From Tundrisphaera lichenicola (GTDB taxonomy: Bacteria; Planctomycetota; Planctomycetia; Isosphaerales; Isosphaeraceae): DNA of 64,000 nt. This document shows, one piece after another, positions 34,063 to 42,192 of the stretch (positions are counted from its first letter, which is position 1; each line of letters begins with the position of its first letter). The notes beneath the pieces were generated by a model that searched no databases, was not told the origin of the DNA, and saw only the letters and a list, made by a program, of their open reading frames with translations. A program made the position numbers and the translations under genes. The stretch spans positions 4,526,001 to 4,590,000 of the forward strand of contig NZ_CP195106.1 in NCBI RefSeq assembly GCF_051175385.1, read 5' to 3'.

Positions 34063-34752
34063 TCACATCATCCCTCCCATTCCTCCCATGCCGCCTTTGA
34101 GATCGTTAGCTGCGGACGGTGGGGCTGGGAAGTTCTCCGGGGCTCCGGCTCGAAGGCTCCGGATCTCCCCGCGAAGTGCTCGCACCTCGGAATTGAGGGC
34201 ATTGAGCGTGTCCAGGATCATGATCTCGGTTTCGGCCTGTGTCGCATCCTCGGAGGATGTCGAGGTCACGAAGATCATCCCATCCTTGTGAATGCGATAG
34301 ACGAGCCCCAGTTGCTTCAAGAGCAGTGAGAACGTGGTCGCCAGCGGAATTTCTTTCAAGTTGATGCTGACCGTCGAGGCCATCGTCTTATCCGCGTCCT
34401 GAAGTCCCTGGGGATCGACATAGATAGGGATGCCATCGGGGAAGTCCGGCTCGCTGACCGTCGACTTTTGGATATGCTTCACGACGTCGTCGAGCGATGT
34501 TTCGTCGGGAAACACCATGTCTAGCTTTAGCTGTAGTTTCAACCAGATCCGAGCGGCCTCGGGACTCATCGGCCTCGCTTCGAGGTGGATCACTCGCGCT
34601 GGTTCGTGGATCGCTTCCTCGTGAGACTCGACGTCGACGCCACCGAACTGGGCAGGCGGGCTGGCCTGGATCGGTGGCCGATTCCCCATCGTTAGGGCGA
34701 GGCTGGCAGCCAGGATCACGCCCAGCGAGCGAATCACGATCGATTTACGCAT
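34063..34752 (-). CDS. Exported protein with a secretin-N/STN-like domain
   Basis: A 229-residue protein with a signal peptide (MRKSIVIRSLGVILAASLALTM). The middle part (about residues 75-170) reads TSLDDVVKHIQKS, IPIYVDPQGL, LKEIPLATTFSLLLKQLGLVYRIHKDGMIFVTS, a pattern of the small N-domains of secretins and TonB receptors (STN). A helical stretch and a Gly/Met tail (GGMGGMGGMM) follow. It has no secretin barrel. A GAGGA lies 9 bases before the ATG. It is divergent from the glycosyltransferase gene. It may act as a stand-alone periplasmic adaptor. Confidence 0.7.
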   Translation of the reverse strand: MRKSIVIRSLGVILAASLALTMGNRPPIQASPPAQFGGVDVESHEEAIHEPARVIHLEARPMSPEAARIWLKLQLKLDMVFPDETSLDDVVKHIQKSTVSEPDFPDGIPIYVDPQGLQDADKTMASTVSINLKEIPLATTFSLLLKQLGLVYRIHKDGMIFVTSTSSEDATQAETEIMILDTLNALNSEVRALRGEIRSLRAGAPENFPAPPSAANDLKGGMGGMGGMM

Positions 34753-34854
34753 CGGAGTTCATCCTCAAAATGGGACGATTGGAAACGATCCCTCTTACAA
34801 TTGACATCCGAATAGCATAAACGCCCGATCTCCCGAAAGAATCCACCAGGACTG

Positions 34855-35877
34855 ATGAATTTGCTCGACCTCCCGAAATTGACCGTCGTCATCCCCACCT
34901 GTAACGGTTCCCGACACCTCCGCGAGACCCTGGCCTCGATCCGGGCCCAGAAGGAGGCTGCGTTCGACCTCGTCATCTCCGACGACCGATCGGACGACGA
35001 GACCCTGGCCATCGTTCAGGAAGAGGTTGGCGACCGAGCCCGGGTGTCGGTCAATTCCGAACGCCTCGGACTGGCGGGCAACTGGAACCGTTGCGTCGAT
35101 TTGAGCCAGACGGAATGGGTCGCGATCTTCCATCAAGATGACGTGATGCAGCCGGGTCACCTGGCGGCCCATCGGCCGATCCTGGACCCGGACACCGACC
35201 CTCGGCTCGGCCTCTTCGCCGGTCCGGTCATGATGATCGACGACCTGGGAAGTCCCGTCTCGCCGAAGGTCGTCGACCCGGGCGGTCTCGTCGAGCGGAG
35301 TGGTTCGGCCTTCGTCCCGAAGGCGGGCGAAGTGGTCTTCCCGCCCGGAGAGTGGCTTCCGCTCCTCCGCCTATCGAATCCGCTTCGCTGCTCGGCCGTG
35401 ACGATCCGGAAGTCGGCGCATCAGGAGGTCGGCGGATTCGACCCGTCGTATCGTTATGTCGTCGACTGGGATTTCTGGGCGAGGGTCGCCCAGGGGTGGG
35501 GACTCGCCTGGCGGTTCGGACCGCCCACGGTCGCGATGCGCTGGCATCTCGCGAGCGAAACTCATCGCTTCAAGACGGGGACGAGCGACCTAGATGAGCA
35601 GATCCGACTGCTTGATCGCCTGAATCCGCCCGAATCGACCTCGACGCTCGATCTTAGGTCGATCGACGAACGGCTGGCACGCGGCTTCCTCAATCGCGCC
35701 CACGACGCGCTCAAAGGGGGAAACGCGACCCTTGCCCGGAGTTGCCTGAGCCGATCGATCAAGCTTTCCCGAAGCGTCCTGATGACAATGGCGGCCGACC
35801 CGAGGCTCGCGGTCCAGATGGGCGTCCTGACCTTGGCTCCCGAGCAGGCGAGTCGATGGTTTGCCCGGCGCCGGTGA
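34855..35877 (+). CDS. Family 2 glycosyltransferase
   Basis: A 340-residue GT-A fold glycosyltransferase. Near the start is LTVVIPTCNGSRHLRETLASI, then ISDDRSDDET (first Asp block, for the nucleotide sugar), WNRCVDLSQTEWVAIFHQDDV (the DxD-like HQDD) and, further on, CSAVTIRKSAHQEVGGFDPSYRYVVDWDFW, the acceptor-side block. There is no membrane helix. It probably adds a sugar to a surface glycan. Its stop lies directly against the convergent stop of the Uma2 gene (35877/35878). Confidence 0.88.
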   Translation: MNLLDLPKLTVVIPTCNGSRHLRETLASIRAQKEAAFDLVISDDRSDDETLAIVQEEVGDRARVSVNSERLGLAGNWNRCVDLSQTEWVAIFHQDDVMQPGHLAAHRPILDPDTDPRLGLFAGPVMMIDDLGSPVSPKVVDPGGLVERSGSAFVPKAGEVVFPPGEWLPLLRLSNPLRCSAVTIRKSAHQEVGGFDPSYRYVVDWDFWARVAQGWGLAWRFGPPTVAMRWHLASETHRFKTGTSDLDEQIRLLDRLNPPESTSTLDLRSIDERLARGFLNRAHDALKGGNATLARSCLSRSIKLSRSVLMTMAADPRLAVQMGVLTLAPEQASRWFARRR

Positions 35878-36429
35878 TCAGGCGAAGAGGGAGGCCACTT
35901 CGCACCGGAATCCGGGAAGGATCTCCTCGCCGTCGAGGACGTCTCCGACGAAGAGAAGAACGCCCGTGTGATTGCGACGGAAGACCTGGACGGTTTTCGT
36001 CTCCGGTTCCGCGACCCAGATCAAGGGCACTCCCGCAGCCAGGTAGTCGTTGACCTTGGCTTGAACGGTGAGATGAGTGTCATTCGGCGAAGTGACCTCG
36101 ATCACGAGATCAGGGGCGATCTTGCCATGCCCCTCGAATGGACCTCCCGCTGGAACTCGTTCCTTGCGGGTGAACGAAGCGTCGGGGATGCGAACCTTGT
36201 TCGGTTCATCGGGGAAGATCTGATAGCTTCCCTGTGCACCATTGACCAGCCCGAGGCCGTGTTCCCTGACGAACACTCCGAGCAAGATCAAGAAAGTTGC
36301 CGCGATCGAGTCGGATCTCTGGCCCATCTCTCGCTCCAGTAATTGGCCATCGACCAGTTCGGGCATGGGCCGATCCTGGATGGTCAGGAGATCCTCGGGC
36401 GTGTATCGGGTCTGGGTGGCGGTGGCCAT
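35878..36429 (-). CDS. Uma2 family protein (PD-(D/E)XK fold)
   Basis: A 183-residue protein of the Uma2 family, which is strongly expanded in planctomycetes and cyanobacteria and has a restriction-endonuclease fold. The active-site blocks are IPDASFTRKE and APDLVIEVTSPND, with Asp/Glu in the expected places; YTPEDLLTIQDRPMPELVDGQLLE is the usual opening. I start at ATG 36429, with AGAGG 9 bases upstream. The same frame stays open for another 2 kb, but that part is antisense to ygiQ and not coding. The biological role of Uma2 proteins is not established. Confidence 0.85.
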   Translation of the reverse strand: MATATQTRYTPEDLLTIQDRPMPELVDGQLLEREMGQRSDSIAATFLILLGVFVREHGLGLVNGAQGSYQIFPDEPNKVRIPDASFTRKERVPAGGPFEGHGKIAPDLVIEVTSPNDTHLTVQAKVNDYLAAGVPLIWVAEPETKTVQVFRRNHTGVLLFVGDVLDGEEILPGFRCEVASLFA

Positions 36430-36519
36430 CGGTCCGAACCTCTGTTGCCGGGGGATGTAGGATACGTGCATAATAGCGGATTGGATCTTGCCCGTCTCCC
36501 GAGAGTTGCTCGCCCGCTC

Positions 36520-38568
36520 ATGAACAACGGTCCGACCACTCCCTGCCCGACCCGGAACGCCGGGCCTAATGTCGCCCCGACGCAGCTTCCGGTGCTGTCG
36601 CTGTCGGAGATCCCCCTGCCCCACCTCCCGGCCACCCGGGCCGAGATGGACGCCCGGGGTTGGGATGCCGTGGATATCGTCCTGGTCAGCGGCGATGCCT
36701 ACGTCGATCACCCGGCTTTCGCGATGGGGATCCTGGGAAGGGTCCTGGAGGCGGCGGGTTTCCGGGTGGCGGTCCTCAGCCAGCCCGACTGGAAGAGCGC
36801 CGAGCCCTGGCGGACGTTCGGTCGGCCTCGCCTGTTCTTCGGCATCAGCGCCGGGAACATGGACAGCATGATCAATCATTACACGGCCAACAAGAAAGTC
36901 CGGAACGACGACGCCTACAGCCCGGGAGCCCGGATTGGCCTGAGGCCCGACCGAGCGACCATGCCCTACTGCCAGAGGGCCCGCGAGGCTTATCCCGGCG
37001 TCCCGGTGATCGCGGGTGGGGTGGAAGCAAGCCTTCGCCGGCTCGCGCATTACGACTACTGGAGCGACACCGTCAAGCGTTCGATCCTGCTCGACTCGAA
37101 GGCGGATCTCGTCGTCTTCGGGATGGGCGAGCAACCGATCGTCGAGATCGCCCGGCGGCTGGCCGGCGGAGAGACCGTACGCGACCTCCGCGACATGCGA
37201 GCCGTGGCGTACGCTCTGGGTGCCCGGGAACAGCCACCCGCCGAGGCGATTGTTATCCCCTCCTTCGAGGAGGTGAAGACCGATCGGCAACTCTTCGCCA
37301 AGGCGACCCGGATCATTCACCAGGAAACCAATCCGCTCAACGCCCGGACTCTGGTCCAGTATCACGACCGACAGGCCGTGGTCGTGAATCCGCCTGGCCT
37401 TCCCATCAGCGAAGAAGACATGGATCGGGTCTACGGGCTCCCGTACACCCGGAAGCCCCACCCGATGTATCGGGGCGAGAAGGTGCCCGCGTTCGAGACC
37501 GTCAAGGATTCGGTCACGATCATGCGAGGCTGTTTCGGAGGTTGTACCTTCTGCTCGATCACGGCACACCAGGGGCGGATCATCCAGTCCCGATCCAAGG
37601 CATCCGTCCTCTCCGAACTGACCCGGATGGGAGAGGATGACAGCTTCTCGGGAATCGTTTCCGATATCGGCGGGCCGACGGCTAATATGTATCAGATGCG
37701 ATGCAGCAAGCCCGAGGTCGAGGCGAAGTGCAAGCGGCTCTCCTGCGTACATCCCAAGGTCTGCAAGCTCCTGGGGACCGATCACGGGCCGCTGGTCGAG
37801 TTGATGCGAGAGAGCCGGGAAATTCCCGGCATCCGCAAGGTGTTCGTCGCATCCGGGATCCGGATGGATCTCGCCCAGCGCTCGCCCGAATACATGGAAG
37901 AACTGGCCGCCCACCATGTCGGGGGCCATTTGAAGGTGGCCCCCGAGCACACCGATCCCGACGTCCTCAAGCGGATGAAGAAGCCCGACCAGGCCGATTA
38001 CGCCGGCTTCGCCGACGCCTTCCGCGAGGCCAGCGCCAAATCGGGCAAGCCCAAGCAATATCTCGTCCCCTACTACATCGCCTCGCACCCCGGCAGCGAC
38101 CTGGCCGCGATGATCGACCTGGCCCTGTTCCTCAAGCGGAATGGCTACCGTCCCGACCAGGTCCAGGATTTCATCCCCGCGCCTTTCGACATCGCCACCT
38201 GCATGTATTACACGGGGCTCGACCCGTTCACCGGCGAAGAGGTTTATACCGCGAAGCATCTCCGCGATCGGAAGCTCCAGCGTGCCCTCCTCCAGTTCTT
38301 CAAGCCTGAGAACTACTTCGAGGTCCGCGAAGCCTTGCAAAAGGCCGGTCGACAAGACCTGATCGGCTCGGGCTGCGATGCACTGATCCCCTCGAATCCG
38401 CCCAGGGTCGCGCTCCAGGCGCGGATGACCAAGGCGAACAAGTCGCTGGCCGAGGGGAACTATGTCCACACCATCGAGGGCGAGCCTCGAAATGCAAAGT
38501 CTCAGACGCCCACGAAGCCGGCCGGCTATCGGCCTCACCGCCAGACCGCCCGTCGTCGGCCCAAGTAA
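36520..38568 (+). CDS. ygiQ: YgiQ-family radical SAM protein
   Basis: A 682-residue YgiQ/UPF0313 radical SAM enzyme. The N-terminal B12-like domain has WDAVDIVLVSGDAYVDHPAF and FFGISAGNMDSMINHYTA; the radical SAM Cys block is GCFGGCTFC (Cys338, Cys342, Cys345). Then follow ITAHQGRIIQSRS, GPTANMY and GGHLKVAPEHTDPDVL, and a C-terminal part with YLVPYYIASHPGSDL and FIPAPFDIATCMYYTGLDP. I use ATG 36520; the frame extends 60 residues upstream but that part is low-complexity and overlaps the Uma2 gene. The reaction is not known. The next gene is a methyltransferase about 80 bases downstream. Confidence 0.92.
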   Translation: MNNGPTTPCPTRNAGPNVAPTQLPVLSLSEIPLPHLPATRAEMDARGWDAVDIVLVSGDAYVDHPAFAMGILGRVLEAAGFRVAVLSQPDWKSAEPWRTFGRPRLFFGISAGNMDSMINHYTANKKVRNDDAYSPGARIGLRPDRATMPYCQRAREAYPGVPVIAGGVEASLRRLAHYDYWSDTVKRSILLDSKADLVVFGMGEQPIVEIARRLAGGETVRDLRDMRAVAYALGAREQPPAEAIVIPSFEEVKTDRQLFAKATRIIHQETNPLNARTLVQYHDRQAVVVNPPGLPISEEDMDRVYGLPYTRKPHPMYRGEKVPAFETVKDSVTIMRGCFGGCTFCSITAHQGRIIQSRSKASVLSELTRMGEDDSFSGIVSDIGGPTANMYQMRCSKPEVEAKCKRLSCVHPKVCKLLGTDHGPLVELMRESREIPGIRKVFVASGIRMDLAQRSPEYMEELAAHHVGGHLKVAPEHTDPDVLKRMKKPDQADYAGFADAFREASAKSGKPKQYLVPYYIASHPGSDLAAMIDLALFLKRNGYRPDQVQDFIPAPFDIATCMYYTGLDPFTGEEVYTAKHLRDRKLQRALLQFFKPENYFEVREALQKAGRQDLIGSGCDALIPSNPPRVALQARMTKANKSLAEGNYVHTIEGEPRNAKSQTPTKPAGYRPHRQTARRRPK

Positions 38569-38584
38569 TCCAGACCGAACATTG

Positions 38585-38621
38585 AATTTTCAAGTTTCAA
38601 GCGTCTTTCATGTTTGAAATT
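38585..38621 (+). repeat. AT-rich imperfect inverted repeat between ygiQ and the methyltransferase
   Basis: AATTTTCAA (38585-38593) can pair with TTGAAATT (38614-38621) with one bulge. The loop also has two tandem TTTCAAG copies (38588-38594, 38595-38601) and a near copy TTTCATG at 38606. It stands out from the GC-rich surroundings and may be a weak terminator. Confidence 0.3.
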
Positions 38622-38650
38622 GGCCATCCGAGATCCAGCGTCCCAATCCG

Positions 38651-40156
38651 ATGACCCCACCCAAACGCTCGCCCAAGCGATCGACGTCGAAAGCCCGGCC
38701 CCCCTCACGCCCCGCCGGCCGGCCCGGTTCTCCCTCGTCTTCCGGATCAAGGCCGTTCTCGGCTCGACCGGGCAAGCCGGAATTCTCCCCGAGGCGGCCC
38801 GAGGCCCCGGCCCGCCCCGGCCCGAGACCGGGACCCGGCATTCGCGAGGTCCAGAACGTCGTCTCGATCGAGAAGCTGGCCGGCTCGGCCGTGACCGTGG
38901 CCAGGGCCGTCGAACACTCCGTCTTCGAAGAGGGGCGTCGGGCGGATCGTTCAATCGCCTGGGAACTCCGGCACCGACGCGACCTTTCCGCCCCCGATCT
39001 CCGGTTCATCACCCGAGCGGTCTTCGCCCTGTTCCGATGGCGCGGTTGGATCGAGACACTTCATATCGAGAGCCTGGAGGCCCGGCTCCTCCTGGCCTGG
39101 CAGCTCGACTCCTCCTCGGTCCACCCCGCGTGCCGGGTCTGGGCTCGGGCCATCGACCGCGATCCCGAGCGACTGCTGGCCTACGGGAACGCCCCGAACT
39201 GGACCGCGAGGGGTGAGGGCTGGAAGCGGCTGAACGACGATCGGGCCGTCTCCGCCGACCCCTGGCGACTCTTCCCCGACTGGCTCCGTGACCATCTTCC
39301 TCTCCCTCCTGGAGGCGGCTCGCCCAAGGCCAAGTACCTGGACTTCCTCCAGGCCTTGCAGACCCCCGCTCCCCTCTGGGTCCGCGCCCAGGGGACGGAC
39401 GAGCAGGCCATCTGGACCGAGTTGTCCGGGATCGGGATCAAGCCCTGGGTCCACCGAAAGCTGACCCGGGCCGCCAAGCTCGATCCCGAATCGGACGTCC
39501 ATCATCTGGAATCCTTCGAGCGTGGGGATCTGGAGATCCAGGATCTGGCCTCTCAGGCCGTCGCCCTGGCCTGCGACCCGGACCCCGGCGAGCGCTGGTG
39601 GGACGCGTGCGCCGGGGCTGGTGGCAAGGCGCTGCATCTGGCGGCGCTGATGAAGGGCAAAGGGCTGGTCGTCGCCAGCGACGTCCACGAAGGGCGGCTC
39701 AAGGAGACGGCACGTCGGGCCAAGCGGAGCCCGTTCCGGAACCTCACGACCAAGCCCTGGGACGGAAAGCATGTTGTCGGGAAGTCCGGGACCTATCACG
39801 GGGTCCTGGTCGACGCCCCCTGCTCGGCCATCGGCACCTGGCGACGCAACCCCGACGCTCGCTGGACCCTGGCCCCCGACGCGGTCGCCCGACTCGCCTT
39901 GCTCCAGGCCCAGATTCTCCGGGTTGCTGCCGGGGGTGTCCGGCCGGGGGGGACGTTGGTCTATTCCGTTTGCACCCTCACCCTGGCCGAGACGCAGGGT
40001 GTTCTCCGCTCGTTCCTGGCCGACCGGCCCGAGTTCAAGCTCGACCCGTTCCCCCACCCGATCACCGGAGAGCCGACCGACGGGACTCTCCTGATCTGGC
40101 CGCAGGAATCCGACACGGACGCGATGTTCATCGCCCGGATGGTCCGTGGCGGGTGA
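38651..40156 (+). CDS. RsmB/NOP-family RNA methyltransferase
   Basis: A 501-residue SAM-dependent methyltransferase of the RsmB/NOP2 (5-methylcytosine) family. A low-complexity Pro/Ser/Arg-rich stretch fills residues 1-60, then a helical N-terminal domain. SAM-binding CAGAGGKALHLAA and the VVASDVHEGRL block come at about residues 318-345. The two catalytic cysteines are expected in VDAPCSAIGTW and YSVCTLT; both are present. A long proline-rich start is not usual in the bacterial proteins. The likely target is 16S rRNA or tRNA. Confidence 0.85.
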   Translation: MTPPKRSPKRSTSKARPPSRPAGRPGSPSSSGSRPFSARPGKPEFSPRRPEAPARPGPRPGPGIREVQNVVSIEKLAGSAVTVARAVEHSVFEEGRRADRSIAWELRHRRDLSAPDLRFITRAVFALFRWRGWIETLHIESLEARLLLAWQLDSSSVHPACRVWARAIDRDPERLLAYGNAPNWTARGEGWKRLNDDRAVSADPWRLFPDWLRDHLPLPPGGGSPKAKYLDFLQALQTPAPLWVRAQGTDEQAIWTELSGIGIKPWVHRKLTRAAKLDPESDVHHLESFERGDLEIQDLASQAVALACDPDPGERWWDACAGAGGKALHLAALMKGKGLVVASDVHEGRLKETARRAKRSPFRNLTTKPWDGKHVVGKSGTYHGVLVDAPCSAIGTWRRNPDARWTLAPDAVARLALLQAQILRVAAGGVRPGGTLVYSVCTLTLAETQGVLRSFLADRPEFKLDPFPHPITGEPTDGTLLIWPQESDTDAMFIARMVRGG

Positions 40157-40220
40157 CGAGACGTCTTTGGATGGGTTAAACTGACACGAGATCGATCGGG
40201 CGAGGACCGGAGCCCCAACC

Positions 40221-40808
40221 ATGAATGCCGTTGCCGAGAGGACGCTGCTCACCCCGGAAGAGCTGGTGACTTTGCCGGAAGAGAAGGGTTTCGAACTTGT
40301 TGACGGCGAACTGGTGGAGCGAAAGGTGAGCGTACTTTCAAGCTGGATCGGCTGCAAGATCTCCCGCTTGATTGGCAATCACGTCGAAAGCCCTCATCTC
40401 GGCTGGGTTTTCGCTGCCGACAACGGATGCCAATGCTTTCCGGATCGGCCCAACACCGTCCGGAGGCCCGATGTCTCGTTCGTCCGGGCGGATCGCCTGA
40501 CCTGGGATCAGGTCACGGACGGCTGGCTTCGAGTCGTGCCCGATCTGGTCGTCGAGGTCATCTCTCCCCACGACCTCGCCGAGGAGGTCGAGGAAAAGGT
40601 CGAGATGTTCCACGGGGTCGGCGTCCCTCTCATCTGGGTCGTCAGCCCGACGGCCCGGACCGTTCGCATCGTTCGCTCGGATGGATCGACGACCACTCTC
40701 CGAGAGGGAGACGAACTCTCGGGCGAGAATGTCATCGCCGGCTTTGCTTGCCCCGTCGCCACGATCTTCCCGCCGAGGGCTCCGACGGAGCCGAAGCCCT
40801 CAGCTTGA
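40221..40808 (+). CDS. Uma2 family protein, second copy
   Basis: A 195-residue Uma2-family protein with the PD-(D/E)XK blocks RRPDVSFVRADR and VPDLVVEVISPHDL and the usual LLTPEELVTLPEEKGFELVDGELVERK opening. The second half ends in GFACPVATIFP. It shares only the family pattern with the copy at 35.9 kb, so the two are diverged paralogues. The gene precedes the ECF sigma factor gene by 68 bases on the same strand. Confidence 0.85.
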   Translation: MNAVAERTLLTPEELVTLPEEKGFELVDGELVERKVSVLSSWIGCKISRLIGNHVESPHLGWVFAADNGCQCFPDRPNTVRRPDVSFVRADRLTWDQVTDGWLRVVPDLVVEVISPHDLAEEVEEKVEMFHGVGVPLIWVVSPTARTVRIVRSDGSTTTLREGDELSGENVIAGFACPVATIFPPRAPTEPKPSA

Positions 40809-40876
40809 TCGCACCTCGTCACGAATCCTGGAAAAAGATCGCAAGGGAAACCGGCTCGCGGCAACTTCTAGTTGTC

Positions 40877-41443
40877 ATGAGAAACGGAATCCAACCGACC
40901 ACGAACGATGGATCGTCAATCGGCCCGATTGACTGGGCCTCGGCGTTAGCCCGGCACGACCGCTGGCTCCGGACCGTCGTGGCGGCCCGGGTCGGCGAGC
41001 GTCAGGCCGTCGATGAGGTCTTGCAGGAGGTTTCGTTGGCCGCCATCGGGGCGACGACGGCCATCGAACCGACAAAGCTGGCCGGCTGGCTTTATCGCCT
41101 GGCCATCCACAAGACGCTCCTCTATCGGCGGACGATGGGTCGCCGACACAAGCTGAATGGTCGTTATGCACAGAAAGTGCGTGACGCCGGTGCGGCTGCG
41201 CCCGATCCGCTCGGCTGGCTCTTGCTCGACGAGCGATCTTCGTTGATCCGTGAGGCACTCGGGCGATTGTCTGCCCGGGATGCCGAGATCCTGCTCCTGA
41301 AATACACCGAGAACTGGTCCTGCCGCGACCTGGCCGAACATCTCGGCCAGACCGAGAGTGCGATCGAGTCGCGCCTTCACCGGGCCCGGCAGCGACTCCG
41401 CGACGAACTGGCCGGCTCGAACGTGATCGAGGTTCCCCGATGA
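40877..41443 (+). CDS. ECF-type RNA polymerase sigma factor
   Basis: A 188-residue sigma factor. Region 2: ALARHDRWLRTVVAARVGERQAVDEVLQEV, with WLYRLAIHKTLLYRR. Region 4: LGRLSARDAEILLLKYTENWSCRDLAEHLGQTESAIESRLHRAR, a clear helix-turn-helix. The start at ATG 40877 lacks a clear ribosome binding site; a TTG at 40805 in the same frame would add 24 residues. The stop overlaps the ATG of the next gene (ATGA), the classic arrangement of a sigma factor with its anti-sigma factor. It is likely to direct the operon that includes the PDZ protein. Confidence 0.88.
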   Translation: MRNGIQPTTNDGSSIGPIDWASALARHDRWLRTVVAARVGERQAVDEVLQEVSLAAIGATTAIEPTKLAGWLYRLAIHKTLLYRRTMGRRHKLNGRYAQKVRDAGAAAPDPLGWLLLDERSSLIREALGRLSARDAEILLLKYTENWSCRDLAEHLGQTESAIESRLHRARQRLRDELAGSNVIEVPR

Positions 41444-42138
41444 GCCCAATCGATGACCTGATGAATCCCGTTGATGATTCCTCGATAGACCGACTGGTTG
41501 GGGGCGAACTGGCCGACCAGGAGCGTCGAGAACTGCTTCTTCGCCTGGAAAACGATCCCGAGGGTTGGCGCCGATGTGCGCTCGCCTTCCTGGAAGATCA
41601 GGCCTGGCGATCGGCGATCTCGGGGATGAGTGTTCCCGTGTCCAGCGCGGATCCGGCACCATCGAGTCCGCCACGGGTCCGCGTTAACCGATCTCGCCTT
41701 CAACGTCTCTCGATCGCGGCAACCGTCCTGGTAGCAACCTTCGCCGCCGGTCTGGCACTGGGCGGGGCTTCTCGCTCGGGTGCAGGAAGCGAATCCGTTC
41801 CTGCGGTGGCTCTCGTTCCGGAGGAGAAATCGAAACCGGTTCCACCGCCCGCGTCGGAGCCGATCCGGGAGGTCGGTTGGATCAATCTGGTCGACCAGAA
41901 TTCGGGAGAGTCACCGCCGAGGAAAGTCCCGATTCTTTCGGGTCCAGGTCTGGATGATCAATGGCTGAGCAATCAGCCCTCGCCGGTCCCGGACTATCTC
42001 CGGACGCAGTGGGAGCGCCAGGGGTATCAGGTTGAGGAACGTCGGAGACTCGTCTCCGTCGTCCTGGAGGACGGGCGTCACGTCTCGATCCCGGTGGATG
42101 AGGTCGCCCTCCAGTATGTCGGGCAGGAAACCTTCTAG
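41440..42138 (+). CDS. Putative anti-sigma factor with a membrane helix
   Basis: A 232-residue protein starting inside the stop of the sigma factor (ATGA overlap, GAGG upstream). The first 60 residues (LVGGELADQERRELLLRLENDPEGWRRCALAFLEDQAW) have the pattern of planctomycete anti-sigma domains. One hydrophobic helix lies near residues 90-110. The C-terminal 120 residues are predicted outside the membrane and end in REVGWINLVDQNSGE and RQLVSVVLEDGRHVSIP-like beta-rich sequence. There is no CxxC zinc pair, so it is not a zinc-type anti-sigma factor. The role is inferred from position and layout. Confidence 0.65.
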   Translation: MSPIDDLMNPVDDSSIDRLVGGELADQERRELLLRLENDPEGWRRCALAFLEDQAWRSAISGMSVPVSSADPAPSSPPRVRVNRSRLQRLSIAATVLVATFAAGLALGGASRSGAGSESVPAVALVPEEKSKPVPPPASEPIREVGWINLVDQNSGESPPRKVPILSGPGLDDQWLSNQPSPVPDYLRTQWERQGYQVEERRRLVSVVLEDGRHVSIPVDEVALQYVGQETF

Positions 42139-42192
42139 GCTCGTGGCCGGTCGGTTCGCCCGAGAGGATGCTTTCGCAGAGAAGAGGATCAC

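Noticed and set aside
35878..38538. An 886-residue minus-strand open frame
   Set aside because: Only its last 183 codons (Uma2) are coding. The rest is antisense to ygiQ, which has all its radical SAM blocks.
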